Origin: Lottia gigantea
Taxonomy: Eukaryota; Mollusca; Gastropoda; Lottiidae
Assembly (NCBI RefSeq): GCF_000327385.1
Contig: NW_008709110.1
Span: 2,766,959 to 2,830,958, forward strand
Direction of reading: 5' to 3'
DNA: 64,000 nt
The notes beneath the pieces are model-generated. The model worked only from the letters and a program-made list of their open reading frames with translations, ran no database searches and was not told where the DNA came from. This document shows positions 45,739-60,000 of this stretch, in pieces. How positions within the stretch are numbered: position 1 is the first letter of the stretch; every line of letters starts with the position of its first letter. A program made the position numbers and the translations under genes.

Positions 45739-45945
45739 TTCTTTAAGAGTTCTTTCCGTTTCTTATCTCATTAACTTGTTACTCAGCAATAGTGACAACT
45801 TTAATGTAAAACCTTACTTCTACTTTCACTTTCGCTACTTGAATCCATATCGTGGTCGACTCGCACTCGGAACGTGCACTCGGAACACAATAGTAGTCAG
45901 TTCTTCTCGCGTGAATTTGCGATGTTTCTATGGGGAAGCGTCAAA
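45739..45945. promoter_or_regulatory. shared divergent promoter
   Basis: Only 207 bases separate the start codons of the Kelch-like gene (minus, 45738) and the LRRC63-like gene (plus, 45946). The segment is less AT-rich near 45845-45945 and has a direct repeat of GCACTCGGAAC around 45869-45893. No TATA box is seen, which fits a bidirectional promoter. Confidence 0.5.
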
Positions 45946-48900
45946 ATGGCCGCTCCCAGTAAGAACAATTTTTTGTCAGTAAGTGTAAATCAAATATTTT
46001 TAAATTGGAAATATTGATTTGAGATAGAAGCTGTTGTTATAGTTATACATTATCGAGCAATTTGAAAACATGCTATTCCTAGTACAAGATTGTTAAACAT
46101 CTCATCTAATATCAACGTATATTTATTGCAAATTAATATAAAGGAACCAAAAGACAAAGTATCAAAAACAAGGGACGAGCAAGATGTCATCAAGAAGAGT
46201 CCCGTGTGAATAGAGGGAGTGAAATAGCGCCTGGTTACACACTGCATAGGCCTAAATCTTCTTATTTCAATGTCATTAATGACAATCTTAATGCAAATAT
46301 GTATTTGTATCTTTGAATTACCAAAAATTCACATTTAATCTTTTCTTTATAGTCTACAGATATACCTGGTCTTACCAGTCACAAAAATGTGGGAACTAAA
46401 TTACTACGCAGACCAAGAGCACCAAAACCATCCTCACCGCCTAATAGTTCATCATCCCCTGTTAGATTCCAGGAACCAACAGAAGACAGTTCTCCTGAAA
46501 AGTATTACCCCGATACATCAGAAATTGAGTCTCGAACGGAATCTCATTCAGTAGAATATACTAATAGATACTCTCCTGTTTCACCACCACCTCCATCAGA
46601 AACCATATCAAATAGACTCTCTTTTCCAGCCGGAACATATACATCACGGGAAAGTCATGTCACATCCTTTCTGACACGTGATAATACAAAGTATATTCTA
46701 GATCCTGTATTTAGAGGACGAACCAGTTTGGGAACTTATGTTGATGGTAAAAGTTTAGTAAAACCATTTAAAACAAGAGGACCTGATCCTTTTCCTTTAA
46801 GACAAACAAAACAGTTTCCTCCTGTGTTTCAAGATTGCAGCTTGGATGATGATTATTATCACACCCCACCAGCCTTTACATTGGAACATTTTTTAACAGT
46901 TTCTAAGAAGGAGAGACTACCATTAATACGTGTAAAACAGATCATGTATTCAACACATAATTATAAAAAACTGACCAAACTACTGGCTGCTAAATTTATA
47001 CATAGAGTTAAATCGGGAGTAACAAGAGCTTCCAATAAAATCCTCACACCAGAAAGTAAGTAATGTATTTTCTTTTTCAAAAACTTTGTAGCTGTTTAAA
47101 GAAGACCTCCAAGGTTTCCTTCCACATCGAATGCCACAAGGTATAACCAAGATATCAGACTTTATTGCCTGGTGTTCAGTAAGCTTATTTTATGAAACAG
47201 CATCTGCACAATGTCATGCCATTACAACTTCATACCTTGAGATACATAGGCAATTCAAATGCATTTTTGGAAAGCACAATTAAAGAAATGGCCTCTACCA
47301 TGGAAAGCTATTATCTTTGCAATGTCAAAATTGAAATACTTACACCATCAGGCATTTTCCTTGTATGGAGCAATTTGATCTGTAGTTCAATTTTGACATT
47401 GCAAAGATAATGAAACAGTTGATAAAAAAAACTATTTTGATATGATTTTACACATCTAGGCCAGAAGATACCAGCCTATGAACCTAGAGTTCCCCAGAAG
47501 CAGTTATTAATAGAAATGGCAGCAATGATCAAGAAACATGTACGAGATATGACTGATACCGAAGTTAAAACATTGATAAAACCAATGCCTAAATTTACTA
47601 GTTTAAATGGTAAAGAAATGGTGCCTCATACTGAAATTATATTATATGAAGATAGATCTACTGATCGTATTAATTTACATAATAAAAATAAACAGTAAGA
47701 TATATTGTTATTAATAGTCATTTTCAGTGTACATTTAAGGATGATATTTGGAAAACTAGATTTATGTATTATTATTATTATTATTTATTATGAAGTCACT
47801 AATAATAAATGAGGCATCACTACATGACCCCCAAAAACTTCCATTTTTGATGGTTAAGGATCTGAAAAATACAACCATCCCAATGTCTTTCATTTGTTAA
47901 TGTATTAAATCGTATGAAATTAAGAAAGAGGATTAGAAACTGATACTCATATTATTTCAGATCGAGTGAGCTACCAGAGCAAGAAGCTGTATTCCATTCA
48001 GCTAGATCACAATATTTTCAAGGTTCTGTTCGTAGTAAATCACCTTTTAGTAAGTTAATTTTTTTTTTAATGAGGTAGTACAATAACAGATAACAATCAT
48101 TGTATTATACTTTAGTCATCAAACTACTACTTTGTGATACCATCATATCAGATTCAAACACCCAAATCTGCATCTGCTTCAAGTAAAAGTATAGACCAGA
48201 GGGCATTACTTGTAGTCAAAATTGAACTCCACTCTCATGCGTTAAATTGGATTAGTTTATTAATGTGTTTAACTTACATGGATTGTAAAGAGATTTTCAT
48301 ATTTTTTCATGTGTATCAGGGACACTGATAGCATCATTTGCACCATTCCAACTCGCAATCAGAAGTCTGGTTGCTGCAATTCCTTTCAAACTAAGTGTTT
48401 ATTGTAAAATATGTTTTATCACATAAGGCCCTTAGCAATTAATCCTTAAACACTTAGTTTTAGTATAATTGTAGGAACCACAGATATCCATTTGAAAATT
48501 GGAATGGTGTAAATTGAGGCTATCAGTGTCCCCAATAAACATTAAAAACTAACTATCCCTTAAACATTGTAATAACATTGATCAAAATTCATGTATTTTA
48601 TAGCTGTCGCAGGTGAAGGAACTATAACTCCATCAGAATTAGCAATTTTAGATGCTTTAATTAGTGGTGGATCAGCTCTTAGTTTAAAAGTATGTTTATA
48701 TTCTTAAAGCTATAATATCATATAAGGTTACTTTTTAATATCCCTACATTCCAATGTATAAAAATTCAGGAAAAAATCCAATATCATCTTTTTGATGGGT
48801 TGGCTTATAACTAGGAATACATGTTTAATGTAAAAACAGACCAAAAAAAAAAGGCCAAACCATTTTCCTTATGTGTATTTTTTAACCGTTGCCTATGTCA

Positions 48901-51048
48901 ATCTGTCATTCGTAAACACTTGTTTATAATAGTTCAAACTACTTTCCAGAACTGAAAACTCAATAATCGAATTTATTCAACATTGTGTAATCTAGACATT
49001 GGATGTAATCAATACATTCACATATTCCCCTTCTCGTGAAATTTTAATATTTATTTCTACTTTTGTAGGCCCATTTTATCAGTGAGTTGCCAGATATAGC
49101 TCCTATGGTTAAAACTATAACTTATCTAAATCTATCATTCAATGATTTTACAGTAAGTGCAGCAAATATTTAGATAATCCATTTTACGCAGAGCAACATT
49201 TACTTGAAAGTTCAAATCTAAGTGAAGAAAACCTGTCTGGGACAATGATAATATCAATTTGCATCTTTCTATTTTTCAGCCAGGCATCCGTGGTTCTTGC
49301 AGTTCTGCTATAACTAAACGCTTCTTGACTTCATTATCACAAAAGCTGCTAGTAATATGATAAAGGGCCTTTGTGATAGTGATGTCATAACTGCTTTGTT
49401 ATAGTGGAATTGTAAGAATGAAAATTCAATACTTTCAGTGTTCCCAAAAAAAAAACATTTAGAAAACCTCTTTAAAATCACTTTTATACTAGCATTTGTA
49501 TCGCATATCAATTTTACTATATATTTACAGTCAGTACCAGAAGAAGTATTAGATATACATCAACTTCAGATATTTAAAATGAGGAATAATCCGTTACTGG
49601 TATTACCTGATGATATAGATAGATTATGTTGTTTACGTACTCTAGTTGTATCATTCTGTTTAATATCAACAATACCAAACAGGTAAATACTTTAAAAAAG
49701 AAATTGGTTTGATTGATTGTTCCTGTTTTGGTTACATATTGTTAACACCATCGACTACCACAGAATGATGCAAGCAACTAGGATGTGGTTTGTGTCTTAA
49801 TTTTGTAGAACAATGAGGCAGAAAAAGTGTTAAAAAGCATATGACTACAAAAGTTAGTAGAAATGAGAGCCTCATATGCTCACAACTTCCATATGACTTT
49901 AGTGTGTGAGCAACTTGTGATTGTAATTTAGTGAGTATAATATTTGTTATTTCAGTTTATATAAATTACAGACATTAGAACATGTTAATCTATCCTATAA
50001 TAAATTAACATCTATCTCTAATGATATCAAATATATGAAGTAAGTAATTTTTTATTTTTTTGAATCGGAACATTTGTCGACTATTTTTTTGATGGAGATG
50101 AAGATATCGACTGCTCAACTTGGGATGATTAGAAGAAACCTCTTTAATGGAGGTTTTTTTATACAATACTTGCTAATGCATTATGATTTAATGTTTTATT
50201 TTCAGAAATCTAGTAGAATTAAATATTGAGGGTAACCAATTACCAGCAATGCCCTGTGGCGCCCTGACATTAAATTTACAGTACTTAAATGTAAAGAATA
50301 ATTTCATGCATCCATTATTTTGGAAGGAACATACAGACAATATGCCACAGGTAATGTTCATATGGAAAGCACTTCACTATTGCTATGCTAGGTATCCTGT
50401 AGCCTTCTTTGCTAATTACATGTTAAATATCTTCTAAAACATTTTAGTGACTCTGTGACAGTACATGATATATATTTATGGAAAGGAATTTAACAATATT
50501 TTTTATTTTTGTTTGTAGACATTATGTGATTTATCAGTTTTATGTTTGTATAAAAGTGAAAGATATCAATTAAAAGATTTACCAGATTCTGTGCAGACTT
50601 TATATAAGAAGTAAGTGTCTTTCCTTTTTACTGTTACACCCTTTCCCATTCAATAAGCAAGTTTTTGCTTATGCCCTGGTTCACTTCTGGGATTATATTT
50701 TTAAATAGAATTTTAAAAGAGAGAATCTGTGCGACCATTTTGTGCTACTGTTTGTGAGCCGTCACCAAGTGGGCAGAGTTTTGAATGCGGCTTCAGGACT
50801 ATGTATTATTGCAATAAGATTGTGATGGTCAACAGCTAACAAAATTATTTTGATTTTTCAGAGCAGGAAAATGTGATTGTTGTCATCAGGCCATGTTTGG
50901 ACAGGGAATAAAAATCATAAGACCAGTATCTAAAATATATGGAATCAAGAATTTGCCCTTTATTTTTAGAGCTTGTAGTTTATCATGTTTAAAATTCTTC
51001 AATGAGAATACTGAGTCTTTATCATCTATATTATATGGTGATGATTAA
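45946..51048 (+). CDS. LRRC63: LRRC63-like leucine-rich-repeat protein, 11 exons
   Basis: Exons: 45946-45978, 46353-47055, 47460-47694, 47961-48049, 48604-48689, 49069-49152, 49531-49682, 49956-50039, 50206-50350, 50519-50610 and 50862-51048. All phases agree, giving 629 residues. The start MAAPSKNNFLS is split from a large Pro/Ser-rich, disordered exon 2. Residues from about 383 form leucine-rich repeats (ITYLNLSFNDF, LQIFKMRNNPLLVLPDDI, LEHVNLSYNKL, LVELNIEGNQL, LQYLNVKNN). The C-terminus has paired cysteines (KCDCCHQAMF ... CSLSC) that might bind metal. The layout (long unstructured N-terminus, a short LRR block, a small C-terminal module) resembles LRRC63; the symbol is a judgement by layout, not alignment. 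The function is unknown; LRRs usually mediate protein binding. Confidence 0.85.
47310..47411. repeat. perfect 26-bp hairpin in LRRC63-like intron 2
   Basis: ATTATCTTTGCAATGTCAAA plus TTGAA (47310-47335) is repeated inverted without mismatch at 47386-47411, with a 50-base loop. It could be a very short MITE or a hairpin-RNA precursor shape. Confidence 0.7.
48319..48533. mobile_element. MITE with GGGACACTGATAGC ends, copy 1
   Basis: In LRRC63-like intron 4. Left GGGACACTGATAGC and CACCATTCCAA are mirrored by TTGGAATGGTG and GCTATCAGTGTCCC on the right, making about 36 bp of terminal inverted repeat. A second internal pair is AAACTAAGTGTTT with AAACACTTAGTTT. No coding capacity. Confidence 0.65.
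49262..49430. mobile_element. degraded relative of the same MITE
   Basis: In LRRC63-like intron 6. It has GGTTCTTGCAG...TTATCACAAAAG, a GGGCCTTTGTGATAGTG mirror and GGAATTGTAAGAATG, resembling the interior of the element at 48319-48533. The termini are lost. Confidence 0.3.
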
Positions 51049-54011
51049 CTCACTTGTTATAATTTATATTTATAGTACTGTGATATTTATAACTGTATAT
51101 TTTGTTTATATTAAAATTATTTCTCAGATAAATATTTGTCATTTTTTAGACATTTAACAGATTTTTATTTCATTTGAATGAATACTGCCCCTCAGCACAA
51201 TCCTTTAAATCAACATTCCAAACTTGTTTCCAAGTGTAGACGTGAGAATAAGTTCTACTTGTCCAACTTCAGTAAGGACACATATGACTGAAATGTTTGG
51301 CAAGAGCAATTATAAAACAGTTCAATCTATTCTACTTTATTAACATTAACAATTAGTTTAACAATAGCTGACAAGCTAACTTTGTTATAAGTTATTGAGT
51401 ATTTTAATCAAAATGCTAGAGGAATATAGTTGTCTTAAAAATGTACACATCAAGGTCCAATTCAAAACATAAGCAGTCCACTTTTATTTCAGGGAAAAAT
51501 AAATAGAATTTCAAATTCAATAAGCCAGACTTATTCTGTTAATTTTTATATTAACCTATCTAAGAAAAGTGTGGGCCACTTGTGTTTGTTTTGAATCACA
51601 TCCTCCTGTGCAACAATATAAGGGTCTGAATATACATATATATTTCACAATGAATCTGACTGGCTGTTATGATATGTTACAAATGAAATGAAATATTTTA
51701 ATTCAAGTACTTATGGATTTTTATATAAAATGAAAATAGTTAAATAGGTGTGCACTTGGTAGAAATGCTAAATAAGTCTGTTATCAAATGCCAAGGCTAT
51801 ATCAACTGGAGATTTTCTAGTGCTGTTGTGAACAGGTAGCTAAATTCTGTTATGAATTATGAATTGGTAATAAATACATGATATAAAAGTAGAATACATG
51901 TTATATGATTGAGGTAGAGAGTAGTGATAAGCAGTTTAATGATAAAAATGATATGATAAAATCATAGTACGTGTTGCCCATTCTCAGATATATTGTTTTG
52001 CAAAACATGTCTTTAGTTATAGGAAACACTAATTGAAATGGGAATAATAATTATAGAGTAATAAGATCTATCAGATAATTTAAAACTTAACATTCTCCAA
52101 TTTAATTTATTTCTAGACTCCCGATTGGTCACATTACATGTAAGGTTGTGCAATATTCTTGAAATTCAATGTTTTTGACAACACACTACTGATTAAAACA
52201 AACTCATAAGTTACAGGTCTAAATTTAAAAGTATCACAGCTTATATATGGTGATTGTTTAAAAGCATCACATTTAGAACCATCGAAAAATTCCTTATTCT
52301 AATCAAATAGAAAAAGATATTAAGATAAGAAACAGGTTATGATTGAATGAATGACAAAAATATTTCAATGATTAAGATATATGGCACAAGAGTCAATAGA
52401 GAGAGAAATAACTACTATAATAACAATATTAAATGTCAGGGATAAATAATAAAACATTTACAATGACTCTAGTTGTCACTTAGCTATTTCATATTAATCA
52501 AAATGTAAAAAATGGATTAATATTACATTTCAAAGTCCATAAGTTGAATATTTAACCCCCTTTGGCAGTCAAATTTTAAATCTGGAACCAGATATATGTT
52601 TTACCATAGAAAAATTGGCATGCAACATTAAAAATATAATATATCACAATAACAAGCTAAATATATATTAAAGCTTATTGTATATACACTAACAATTATT
52701 AATATAAACAATATAAATCAATTATCCAATATATTCATAATTCCAATATTATATATAACAGATGTTAGAAGGTTCACCTTCAAGAAATTTTTTTTTAGAA
52801 ATAGGATTGATTTGATGCATTCTCACATACAAAACATATAAAAATCATAAATTATGATAAAATGTTTTAGCTATGAAATTTTTCTATTTGTCCCTTCCCC
52901 CTAGATGCACTCCCATTATTGCCAATCCACAGGAAATGAAATTTGTATTTTTATTTGATTAAAAGCACTAATCTATTATTGACCATTGTAGTCCTTTTTG
53001 ACTCTTACCTTTTTTCATCCAAAATAAAAAAATTGCTAAAGTGAAAAAGTATAAAAATATATAAAGATATTGACTAAAATATAGAAAGAAAATCAAATGC
53101 ATATGCCATTATAGAATATACCCAAAGTTACCATAAATATAACAATAGAAAGACAAAGATGTACAAACATTCCAGTACAAAAACTTAATATCAAGGAAAA
53201 CATGATCAGGTAAATATGTAACTCTTTATTTAGCAAAAACATTGTTAAAGTTGAGCAGATTTGTACATACGTTTGAATTAAGCCATTGTACAATATTATC
53301 ATCAGGCAATATTAAATCTACTTCTACCTTTCCATACCCGCTTTATAAATACAATGTTTTTATGTATTATTGTATTTCATAAATATCATAAAAATAATAA
53401 TCAAATTTATATCAAAATGCAAATTCCATGATTGCCAAATACTGAATGATTCAGAAACATGATAGCTTTAAGTTTTTGTCCACTAGCTTTAACCATAAGG
53501 TACTGTAAGTTACATGAAGCTGGATTCATCTTTAACAAAGGTTAACTCTTGACTTGAGTTAGTCATGTTTGTAAATTTGCAATAAAATAAAGATTATGTT
53601 TCAACTATCTACAAGATATGTAAGCTTAATCAGTAAATGCATCCATATTTTCAAAAGTTTACAAAAAATTCTTCCGACTAATTGACCTTCTTGAAATTTT
53701 ACTTCAGAAGGAAAAAAAAACCCATGCCAAATATTACTATAAATGTTATCACAAAGCCCAGTTTAAATGACCTTCAAGTTGATTGTTTTCAAATTTCATG
53801 TTTTTTCTAATAATTTATCTCCATCAGTTTTGATACAATTAACTTATAAGTTACAAGTATATGAATTTATAATATGTCAACTCCAATTCAACATTTCCCT
53901 CACTCTATCCAAATCATAGAGGTATTTCTTGGTTTTAAACACTTGTCAAAAAATAATCATATCTTACTACCCAATAAGAGAAGAAGAATAGTATAGTGTT
54001 TCCACAAGACA
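51049..54011. other. convergent 3' intergenic region
   Basis: Nearly 3 kb between the stop of the LRRC63-like gene (plus) and the stop of the NHE gene (minus). It is very AT-rich with no coding pattern, and probably holds both 3' UTRs. No further gene seen. Confidence 0.5.
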
Positions 54012-57000
54012 TTAGTTGCCTTTCTTAAACTGAACCATTTGGATTTCATCGACTGCATTTTGTCTTTCCATATGATGTCTATCTTCTACTTCATCTTTAG
54101 AATCTAATAAAGATTGATCTTCTTTAGCATCTCCTTTTTCACCATCTGCTCTATTATCTACTACTACTTCTTGTAATGGTGGCAAAGTTGGTTTATCAAA
54201 TTGTATTTTTGGTGGTGAGATTTGACTCATGTCAACTGACATAGATCTTGGAGTCATATCAACATGCGACTCTTTGGATCTCTTATCACAAATATCAGTG
54301 TGATTATCATCCCAACTAACGGTTCGTTCCAACATAGGTGCGTGGGTACTAGACATGACCCGCTGTAAACTTCTATTTTTACAATTTTTATCTCTCAATA
54401 GATTGTGATGACTCCTTCTATCTTTATAATATTTCAAATTTCTATCATATATAGTATGTTTTAACTGAAATATAATCAACAATATTAATTAAATCTAAAT
54501 AATTAATATAGATCAAAATCAAAATATGGCCAAATTTTGCACCTTTTTTAGCATAATTTACTTTGTGATCTAGGCTAGTGCTTTTATGAGACCATGTTCC
54601 TCATCTAACACTTATGTCTTACCAATTCAAACAAAATCAACAGTCTACAGATCAAAATATCTAAGTCAAGTATGAAACATTTTGCATCATATAATTTGCA
54701 TGTGCTTTAGCCCAAAATCTCTTTAATCAACTAAGAGTAGTTGTAAACTTGGCTTCTATTTACAGTTTGCTATGACAAAGATTTAATGCAAAAACAAGTC
54801 AAAATTGCTAAAAGTACTTACTGTTCTTGAAGAACGGATTGATTGTAGTAAACTACGCAGTCCAGAAGCATCTAAATCTTTTTGAGCATCACGATTTCTT
54901 AATACAACACTATCTGTAATTTCATAAAACATTATTAATATCAAGTTTTGTATTTATGTATTAAATCGATTGTCTGAGATAAAAATTTAAAGTCTTTCAA
55001 TTGATTTAATTCAAATTTGATGTTTCTAACTAACAGTTTTGACAAGATAAGTTAAGTTTACCAGGATCCTTACTACCAGATGCTCTATGGCCATAACTCT
55101 TGACATTAATCTTATCCATACCCATTTACAGCTGGGTCGATTGGAATCATGAGAAAAGTCAGCAGACTTTCAAATGCTAACTGAGATTAGAACCAATGAC
55201 CACCATTTGTGAGCAACTATCTGGTGAGCAATTGTCCCGTTGGATGTAACCAAGTGAAATTAGTTCCTAACTGATTGTGCTACAGAATCCTTCATTAAGA
55301 AAGAAGAAGAATATTTCACTCTTAGAATGTTATATTGCAAACCATTGTCCTTCAATCAACTATGAACTAAAGAGTTTCTGTATCAGAAAGTACAGGCCTG
55401 TTTCATTAAAAATTCCATCACTAAATTCTATCTGGAAACTCAATATGAAGTGGTTTTGAATATTGTTGAAAATGACATACCATCATCAGTTTTTAATGGA
55501 GGATGTTCTGCTCCAGAAGAATCATCATCTGATGATGAACTATCATCCATATCTCTCAAATATAACTTGGTGTCTACTTTCGGCCTAAAAAACAAAAAAT
55601 ACATAATGTAACAGAAATGAAATGAGTTTCAAGTACTACTGTATCAAGTACTACTGTATCAAGTACTACTGTATCAAGTACTACTGTATCAAGTACAACT
55701 GTATCAAGAACAACTGTATCAAGAACAACTGTATCAAGTACTACTGTATCTAGTACTACTGTATCAAGTACAACTGTATCAAGTACTACTGTATCAAGTA
55801 CAACTGTATCAAGAACAACTGTATCAAGAACAACTGTATCAAGTACTACTGTATCAAGTACTACTGTATCAAGTACAACTGTATCAAGTACTACTGTATC
55901 AAGTACTACTGTATCAAGTCCTACTGTATCAAGTACTACTGTATTAAGAACAACTGTATCAAGAACAACTGTATCTAGCACTACTGTATCAAGTACTGTT
56001 GTATCAAGTACTACTGTATCAAGAACTACTGTATCAAGTACTACTGTATCAAGAACTACTGTATCAAGTAGCCTACTACTGTATCAAGAACAACTGTATC
56101 AAGTACTACTGTATCAAGTACTTCTGTATCAAGTACTACTGTTCTTCAGATTCCATTGGTTGATGGAAACCAGCACGAAATACAATACAAAATAATTTAA
56201 GTTTGAAATACAAAGACGATGATAAGCCTATTTAATTGTTAATCTTGCTACAAAAGTGTGAAAGGCAATAAATTTTTTGCAAGTAGCACCGTTGTTTATA
56301 CATAAGAGACTTGACAAGTTATACAGGCCTAAATTATAATAAAAATGTTAATAGACAAAGGATAGGAAACAAAAATTTCAAAATTTCCTAACTGATCAAA
56401 AAAATTTATAAAGGAAAAGTAACTTAAAGGTCAAAAATGCCTCTTATTATCAAATTAAAACCAGAATACCTTGAAGCTACACATTAATCTTAAGTCATTA
56501 TGTATCTAATAAATAAAACAAAGTCCAGGACATACCAACAAACATCATAAACAAATACAGAACAAATACATTTATTATCAATTTCCTTTTTAATATGTAA
56601 CCAAGGGAAGTGTGTTATAAATTATGTTTGTGGGTGATGAATTTGATGGTGATTGGGCAAGAATTATGTTGGGAAAAAGTGCTTGGATATTTCAATGGTA
56701 AACTGTTTTTTTTGTTTCAGTGAAAACCTAGTTATCCAACCTTGGTGAAAAAACGTTTTTGCTTCAATAGGAATCATAGGACAAAGTTCAAACAAGGATT
56801 ACAAATGCTCTTTTTAAATTGAAGATAGAAATTATAAATTCTTCACATCGAAAATGTTATCAATCAATGTATATCAAGATATAAAATATATAATGGAAAC
56901 ATGCTAACATATACTCTTAACATTTTATATAAATTATAATATCTGATACAAGACAACCATGCATTATGATATTATATGGCTGTCTGAGAAGAACCTATTG

Positions 57001-60000
57001 TTCGTAATTATTTCAATTTTTTTATTTTAACTTTTGTATTTCACTATGTTGTCTTATCTTTATATTTTCATTTTATTTCAAACATAATGTATAATGTTTT
57101 TAAATCAAACTTAATTGGTGGTGATTAAATAATAAAATGGGCTGGTATACAAAATGGAAACAGAATGATAACTTGTTATTATTTTATATAATAAAACCAT
57201 GACAATTATAAAATAATATAATCAATATAGATAACATGAGAATTATGAAGACATGCATGACATTTAGCAGCAATGAAATGAAAAATGTTAATACCAGTAG
57301 AACAATACCATACGAATGTAAAGATGGATAACAACAAAGGTTAAAGCCAAATGGCAAACTTTAGAAATTGTACCCTACACCCCTCACCTTTTTATAAGAG
57401 AATAATAATTAGCACTTATGTTTTTAAAATCATTGAGTCTAAAATAAAGAAATGTGTATAATGCTAGGTATTTAAGTGTAACAGATGAAATTTCATGCAA
57501 TTAATGGGATGTAGCCATCTTATGCTATAGCTCAATTCAATTCAGTTAACAATTAAATACTCAACGTCTCCTTCTCCTGCAATTCAACATAAATGGACCA
57601 CAACATTCAACATTTCATGAGCTGATAACACTGTCACATTGTCCATTAAAAATCATTGTTAATTAATGACCTTGGATTGACAACATTTTAACCATAGCAA
57701 CATCAATTATGAATTTTGAAAAATACTATGGCTGAGGGATCAGAAGTTGAGATGGTAAAGCAAATGTCGAGATTACTATAGGAAATTTTTTTTGTTTTTG
57801 CTATGATATTAATAATTACTACTTTTTTGACAACAAAGAATAAGAATTTGATAGCACTTACTACTTAAAGAAAATAACAAACTAAATGTATTAATTTAAT
57901 GACTGGTAATCTACAGAAAGATCACTGAATAGTAAGTTGATAAGAGTTCCGGATTCTCAACAAGCCTTAAGCAATAGAAATAGATATATATATTGTTATA
58001 AATGAAAATATAATGATAGAGAAATGTACATACATGGAATCTGGAACTGATCTGGCATTACATAACTTTAAATACTTTAAATGTTCCCTGAAAATAACAA
58101 AATCTTATACAGTTATATCAAAGAGTATATCCATATATCTTGTGCTTCTTTAACACAAATTTCACAAGACATGCCATGCAATGGGTAATGAGGTAAAATT
58201 TTAGGAACAAAGGCATAAGCTTACTTCCACATCTTTCATGAGATATTACACTCAGAATCTTCCAGGGTTGAAAAATATAGGAGTTCTATCTCAACTTATT
58301 GATGAATGCGTTCGATCTTTGAATAGATATCTCACAGTTTTGACAGGTATGATGAGAAGATGTACATGATGCGAAATGACGAAAGATATACAATGATATA
58401 GGTTAACTCACTTCAACATAATCTTCTCATAAAATCCCATTAAATTAGAAGCTTTTTTTCTGGGAATATTTAATAAAATCTTTTTTAAATAGGTATCATC
58501 AATATGTTCTAATTTTTCCTGTAAATAATACATAATAATTTCACCCATTTCAGAGAAACATGAAAGATATTTTCAAGTTTCATTATTAGATCTTGATCAA
58601 AGATATTTTTATGAAAGTTAATAATGATTTAAAAATAATCTATATTCTCTTACAGTCTGAAACACTCTATAATGAACTTAACATGCAAGCTAATAAACCT
58701 GTCTTTCACAGTTGAATATTTTACCTTAAAATAATATTTTCCATGAAAACCCATGACATCTTCTATACCTGCCATCATATGATCTGTAATCTGTAATCAT
58801 TATTAATAATAATTTAATGCAGTAAGATATGCTCCTTGGTTCATACTTTGTGGGGCACTCTATCTGGAGTGTTAGCATGATAGTTTGAGCACTCTGGCAT
58901 GGTGCGATGATATCACATATGCAGGAATATCTGAGGCGGCTATAAAGCCAAACCTCAACTCCAAAATCAGCACTGCACTGATAAGGCCCAGAAGGCCGAA
59001 ACAGTTCTGTTTGCAGTTAATAATAATATATAACATAACTGTTAGTTGATATCTCAATAAATCAAATATATTTAGCAGAGATCTCAAAATATTGTTTTAA
59101 CATTATATTCACATGAATGTGGGCTTAAATAGCAAGGCAAAATGTTACTAGGAATTCTGTAGTAGCAAGGCATGCTTCACTATAAACAATCACTATAATA
59201 ATCATTGCTGATAAACTCAAATCTAAGTAAATTTTTTGGCCCCATCTTAAAAGTTTAAACTGTTGAATGATAATAATGATGAAAAAAATATCTATATAGA
59301 AAAAATTTAATATAAACTTACATGTTCATTAAGTTCTAAATACATTGTTTCATTTTTCTTGGGCGCCAGTCTGATCTGTAGTAAACCTACTAGTGGTTTA
59401 ATAGTTATTCCCTAAAAATACAGTAGCCAACTTTACCAGCTATATATACAATATTCTTACTATGCACTATTCAGAATAAAAATCCTATTCACACTATAAC
59501 ATAGCTCTCAGAAATTGAACTGGATGACGTCTGCAAGTTACAGCAGTTAGATATTGAAAAAGGTGTCAGAATTTGATTCCAAACAGTGATATTGGTAACT
59601 GACAGCAACATATTTTTTTTGTGCCAAAGAGCAATTGATCTTCACACAAAATAAATTTTGCTGAAAAAATAAAAAAACATACACAAGATTCTAGAAACAG
59701 GCATTTAAAGTATACTTTTACTTATTGCATCCTACAGAACCAAGATAGATTTGTTGACTTCAGACACATTGCTGATCAAATAGCATTTAGTCAATTTGCA
59801 ATGTAAGTCAAATCGAAAACATTTGACCTTACCTGAACGAAGCCAGTAAAGACTATAACTGATAATGTGGCTGTTAAAAATAAATCTTTCTGAGGTATTT
59901 CAATGGGGTTTAATAAAGCTACTAGAGAAAAACAAACAGCCCCTCTTAAACCCCCATAGGCCTGAAACATAATCAATACAACAAAATAGTTCATGTTGGC

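Noticed and set aside
45707-45982. 91-residue plus-strand frame over the divergent promoter
   Set aside because: It is antisense to Kelch-like exon 1 and overlaps the real LRRC63-like first exon in another frame.
55574-55981. 135-residue minus-strand frame of repeated LDTVV
   Set aside because: It is the translation of the 15-bp minisatellite and is out of phase with the adjoining NHE exon.
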